A stretch of DNA of 64,000 bases from Paulownia fortunei. Taxonomy: Eukaryota > Streptophyta > Magnoliopsida > Lamiales > Paulowniaceae. Below are positions 61,601 through 64,000 of this stretch, piece after piece. The stretch lies in the NCBI GenBank assembly GCA_019321725.1, contig CM033114.1, positions 16,348,278-16,412,277 of the forward strand, read 5' to 3'. The notes under the pieces are model-generated. The model was not told where the DNA came from. It did not search any database and saw only the letters and a list, made by a program, of their open reading frames with translations. The position numbers and the translations under genes are program-made. Each line of letters begins with the position of its first letter. The stretch's first letter is position 1.

Positions 61601-62604
61601 CTACTCTTCAGAGACGAATAGTCTTTTTAAAGGCAAAAACCACATCAGAAGACTATTAATTAGCATATCAGAACTTCACAGACAGAGCGAAAGAAGAACA
61701 ACAATAGAAGGGAAAACCTATGATCCAATTGCAAGTGAAGAACTCATTCCATACATAAATGCAAATCAACGCTAAAAAACAAAGGGGAAAAAAAAGAAAC
61801 TCTGCTTAAATCACTTATCACTAATTTTCATACATGCATAATCCGAGTATAAACATAGGCATCCATATCTATACCCATCTGTTAATTACTACAGTCTTTC
61901 CTAATTTCCTCTGAATTCTCACCTACATCCAGGTTATAAAAATCTCATCTTTACTTAATTCTTTTTAAATACCCCCCAAATCAAAAATCCATTTTCTTGA
62001 ACTTCAATTCATAGCTTTTTACTCCATAGAGACTAAAATTGGAGTCTTCATTGCATACCAGTCTGAAATGAAATTATCAGTGATATTCACACACTACATC
62101 AGCAAATGAAAATTAAATTTACATTTACATAACAAGCTACACCAGCAAAACAATCAATCCAAAAAAAAAAAAAGCTACAACAGCAAAATCCAAGAAAAAA
62201 TAAACAACCTAAAGTTCAAATAAACCAAAAAACAAAAACAAAGACTATACCTTTACAAAATAAAAACCACATCAATCAATCAAAAGACTAGCATCTCATG
62301 CAACAACAAAATCATAAAAAAAATTACAAATAAATCTATGTCAATTTCATTTAAGCATGTATTAAAGATTATATCTTTACATACCAGCAAGCTCCGAAGG
62401 CTCAGATTTGTACACATCAATTTCAGTAACAGCTTGAAACCGAAACGGCTTCCCACAAGCTTTCCTCCTCAAATAGTACCTCACCAACTCCTCATCCGTC
62501 GGATGAAACCTGAACCCAGGTGCGAGAGAAGTCGGCGGCGGCGCTCCCAACCCCGCCGGCGCCGCCGCCGTCCCAACAGCCGCCACCACCACCTCCTGTC
62601 CCAT
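58691..62604 (-). CDS. NAC transcription factor, ANAC050/ANAC052 group, one apparent frameshift
   Basis: Four coding exons on the minus strand: 62385-62604, 61346-61622, 61044-61229 and 58691-59197. Exon 1 begins [11 protein letters not shown] and carries the intact NAC motif [20 protein letters not shown]. Exon 2 has [19 protein letters not shown] and [20 protein letters not shown]. Exon 3 has [20 protein letters not shown] and ends DLDQ. The last exon starts [15 protein letters not shown]. It contains basic clusters ([19 protein letters not shown]), then [15 protein letters not shown] and a terminal coiled coil ([37 protein letters not shown]). That C-terminus is typical of ANAC050/052, which recruit the H3K4 demethylase JMJ14. 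Exon phases agree, joining what looks like an orphan ORF to the NAC domain across a 1.85-kb intron. One A is apparently missing at 61452-61454. With it, the protein has about 396 residues. The start codon abuts the assembly gap, so an earlier start cannot be excluded. Confidence 0.85.
60139..60207. repeat. 36-bp tandem repeat in NAC intron 3
   Basis: Two near copies of a 36-bp unit, starting CCCATATGGAGCAAGT at 60139 and CCCATACGCAGCAAGT at 60175, lie in the long third intron of the second NAC gene. There are a few substitutions between copies. Confidence 0.7.
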
Positions 62605-62704
62605 NNNNNNNNNNNNNNNNNNNNNNNNNNNNNNNNNNNNNNNNNNNNNNNNNNNNNNNNNNNNNNNNNNNNNNNNNNNNNNNNNNNNNNNNNNNNNNNN
62701 NNNN
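62605..62704. other. Assembly gap, 100 N
   Basis: Exactly 100 N bases, the usual placeholder for a gap of unknown size. It begins one base upstream of the ATG of the second NAC gene and removes that gene's 5' UTR and promoter. Linkage of the sequence to the right depends on scaffolding. Confidence 0.95.
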
Positions 62705-64000
62705 CATATCTTTCAATGGAAGTTCCCAACCACTCAATGTTAACTTTTCAGCGTCCTAGGAAAAATAGTGTTGCGAAAATTTATAAACGCAAGTGTACGT
62801 TATCGTTACAAGTAATAAAATGATGAGTAAATTATCATTCTCATAAAAACTATGAATTACTAAATACCGAAATTTTGTCAATTTAAATTTTATTTGATCA
62901 AACGAAAGCAAATGACAATTAATACAAATGAAATTTAAAATTATTCTTAAAAATAATGAGCAAAAATCGAATAAAAATGAATATCAATGATTATAAAGAC
63001 CTAGGGTTATTATTTGATCATAATTAGTTTGAGTTGAATAATTTATCTCATCAATTTCAACTTATTTCTCAAGTGATAGTCGAGAATCCCTAAATTATCC
63101 ACTAGCCTCTCACAAGGTTTAATGAAAATACCATCAATTGCTAACCCACTATATTCCTATGTGAATTACAATAATCAATATTCATTTAGATCTATGAATC
63201 TCCAACAAAAATACACAAACCATGTAAGTATATTCCCATATCACATACAATTTATGGTTCTCTATACATAGAACTAGACATATATATTCACCTCTCGAGT
63301 CAATATAATAATCAAATCATTCAATTTGTTGCCAAATAATTGAAAGTATTAAGAACAATGTAGAAAACTTAATTTGATAAATAAATCAAATTTTGAATTG
63401 ATAAAAATATTCAACACATTCCTAATTAAATTACATCACAACCTAAAAAGGAAAATGAGTTCATGGAAAATGAGAAATATCTTAATAATATTCATACACA
63501 TATTCAAATGAAAAGATGAAATAAAAATCAAACTTTAAAGATGATGAGTTTTCTTTCCTTGTAGATATTTTTCTCAAGCTTGGAAAATTCTATTCTCTTT
63601 CCAAAATTCATTTTCTTGTCTTCATCTCTCTTTTTCCCAATCTTCTATCTCCTCTTTTGTCTCTAATCCTCCCCCCTTCATTTGGAGCTCTTAATCTTAA
63701 AAATCTTATTGGGATGCCCTAAAAATGGCAAAATGCCTATTTTACCCTCACAAACCCATCTCAGGCCTTCACTGGAAAAAGTCTATTTTTCAGTAACTTA
63801 GCGCCTAGCGCTGTAGCTACTGTTCACGGGCCAAATTTTATTTTATTTTTTCTCTGAAAAAATATAAGATGAATATAGATTTCGTGCATCCAAGTGATAT
63901 TCTTCCTTTATCTTCCAATCTGCAAAATAAACGCTAAAAATAATAATAAAAATCTCAAAAACTAATTAAAAAGTTAAGCAAATGGTGCTCAATTAATGGG
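62705..64000. repeat. Probable LTR-retrotransposon-derived repeat
   Basis: The sequence has no long coding frame of its own. It contains words I associate with a family of plant retroelement LTRs or adjoining regions: a CGCAAGTGTACG...CAAGTAATAAAATGATGAG stretch near 62788-62828, an ATTCATTTAGATCTATGAAT segment near 63180, and TAGCGCCTAGCGCT near 63799. This is recalled from sequence style, not from a database match. Limits and family are unknown. Confidence 0.35.

Noticed and set aside
1..64000. tRNA, rRNA, snoRNA and CRISPR features
   Set aside because: No cloverleaf with both A and B boxes, no rRNA segment, no convincing C/D or H/ACA pair and no spaced repeat array were seen. The only B-box-like site (36472) belongs to the candidate SINE.

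Overview
This is a nuclear DNA window from a eudicot plant. The evidence is AT-rich intergenic DNA, GT-AG introns up to about 3 kb, a plant-type histone H2B, plant-only NAC transcription factors and plant families of transposable elements. I cannot name the species. A 100-N gap at 62605-62704 shows it is a scaffolded draft.

Five multi-exon genes and one single-exon gene can be supported. From left to right they are: histone H2B (minus, 1924-2367); a three-KH-domain RNA-binding protein of the BTR1 type (plus, 9682-18909, 8 coding exons); the spliceosomal Sm core protein SmF (plus, 20424-24859, 5 coding exons); a Kelch-repeat protein with a C-terminal coiled coil (plus, 29722-35194, 13 coding exons); a NAC factor of the membrane-tethered NTL/ANAC053-ANAC078 group (minus, 49574-53961, 6 coding exons); and a second NAC factor of the ANAC050/052 group (minus, 58691-62604, 4 coding exons). 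From memory, KH-Kelch-NAC-NAC matches the order of Arabidopsis At5g04430-At5g04420-At5g04410-At5g04400 (paralogous region At3g10480-At3g10500). This looks like an old conserved gene block, here expanded by transposons and with an SmF gene between KH and Kelch.

The DNA between genes is mostly transposon debris. It holds a PIF/Harbinger remnant with both a transposase and a probable Myb/SANT-like companion (4.7-6.8 kb), a hAT transposase remnant split by an LTR-like insertion (39.5-41.2 kb), and an almost complete but dead Ty1/copia element with both LTRs, PBS and PPT (41772-46895). It also holds a 1.26-kb non-autonomous Harbinger-like element with TTA target duplications (55679-56938), several MITEs, a candidate SINE, and a 1.05-kb palindrome made of three copies of one module (25380-26431).

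The most useful observation is that the genes in the right half carry single-base length changes at short mononucleotide runs: nine in the NTL-type NAC gene, one in the second NAC gene and one in the Kelch gene. When these are allowed for, each gene reads as a normal family member, including a C-terminal membrane anchor in the NTL-type NAC. This pattern fits consensus errors better than true pseudogenes, and automated annotation would break or truncate these genes. I found no previously undescribed system that I can defend; the triple-module palindrome is the best candidate for unexplained structure.
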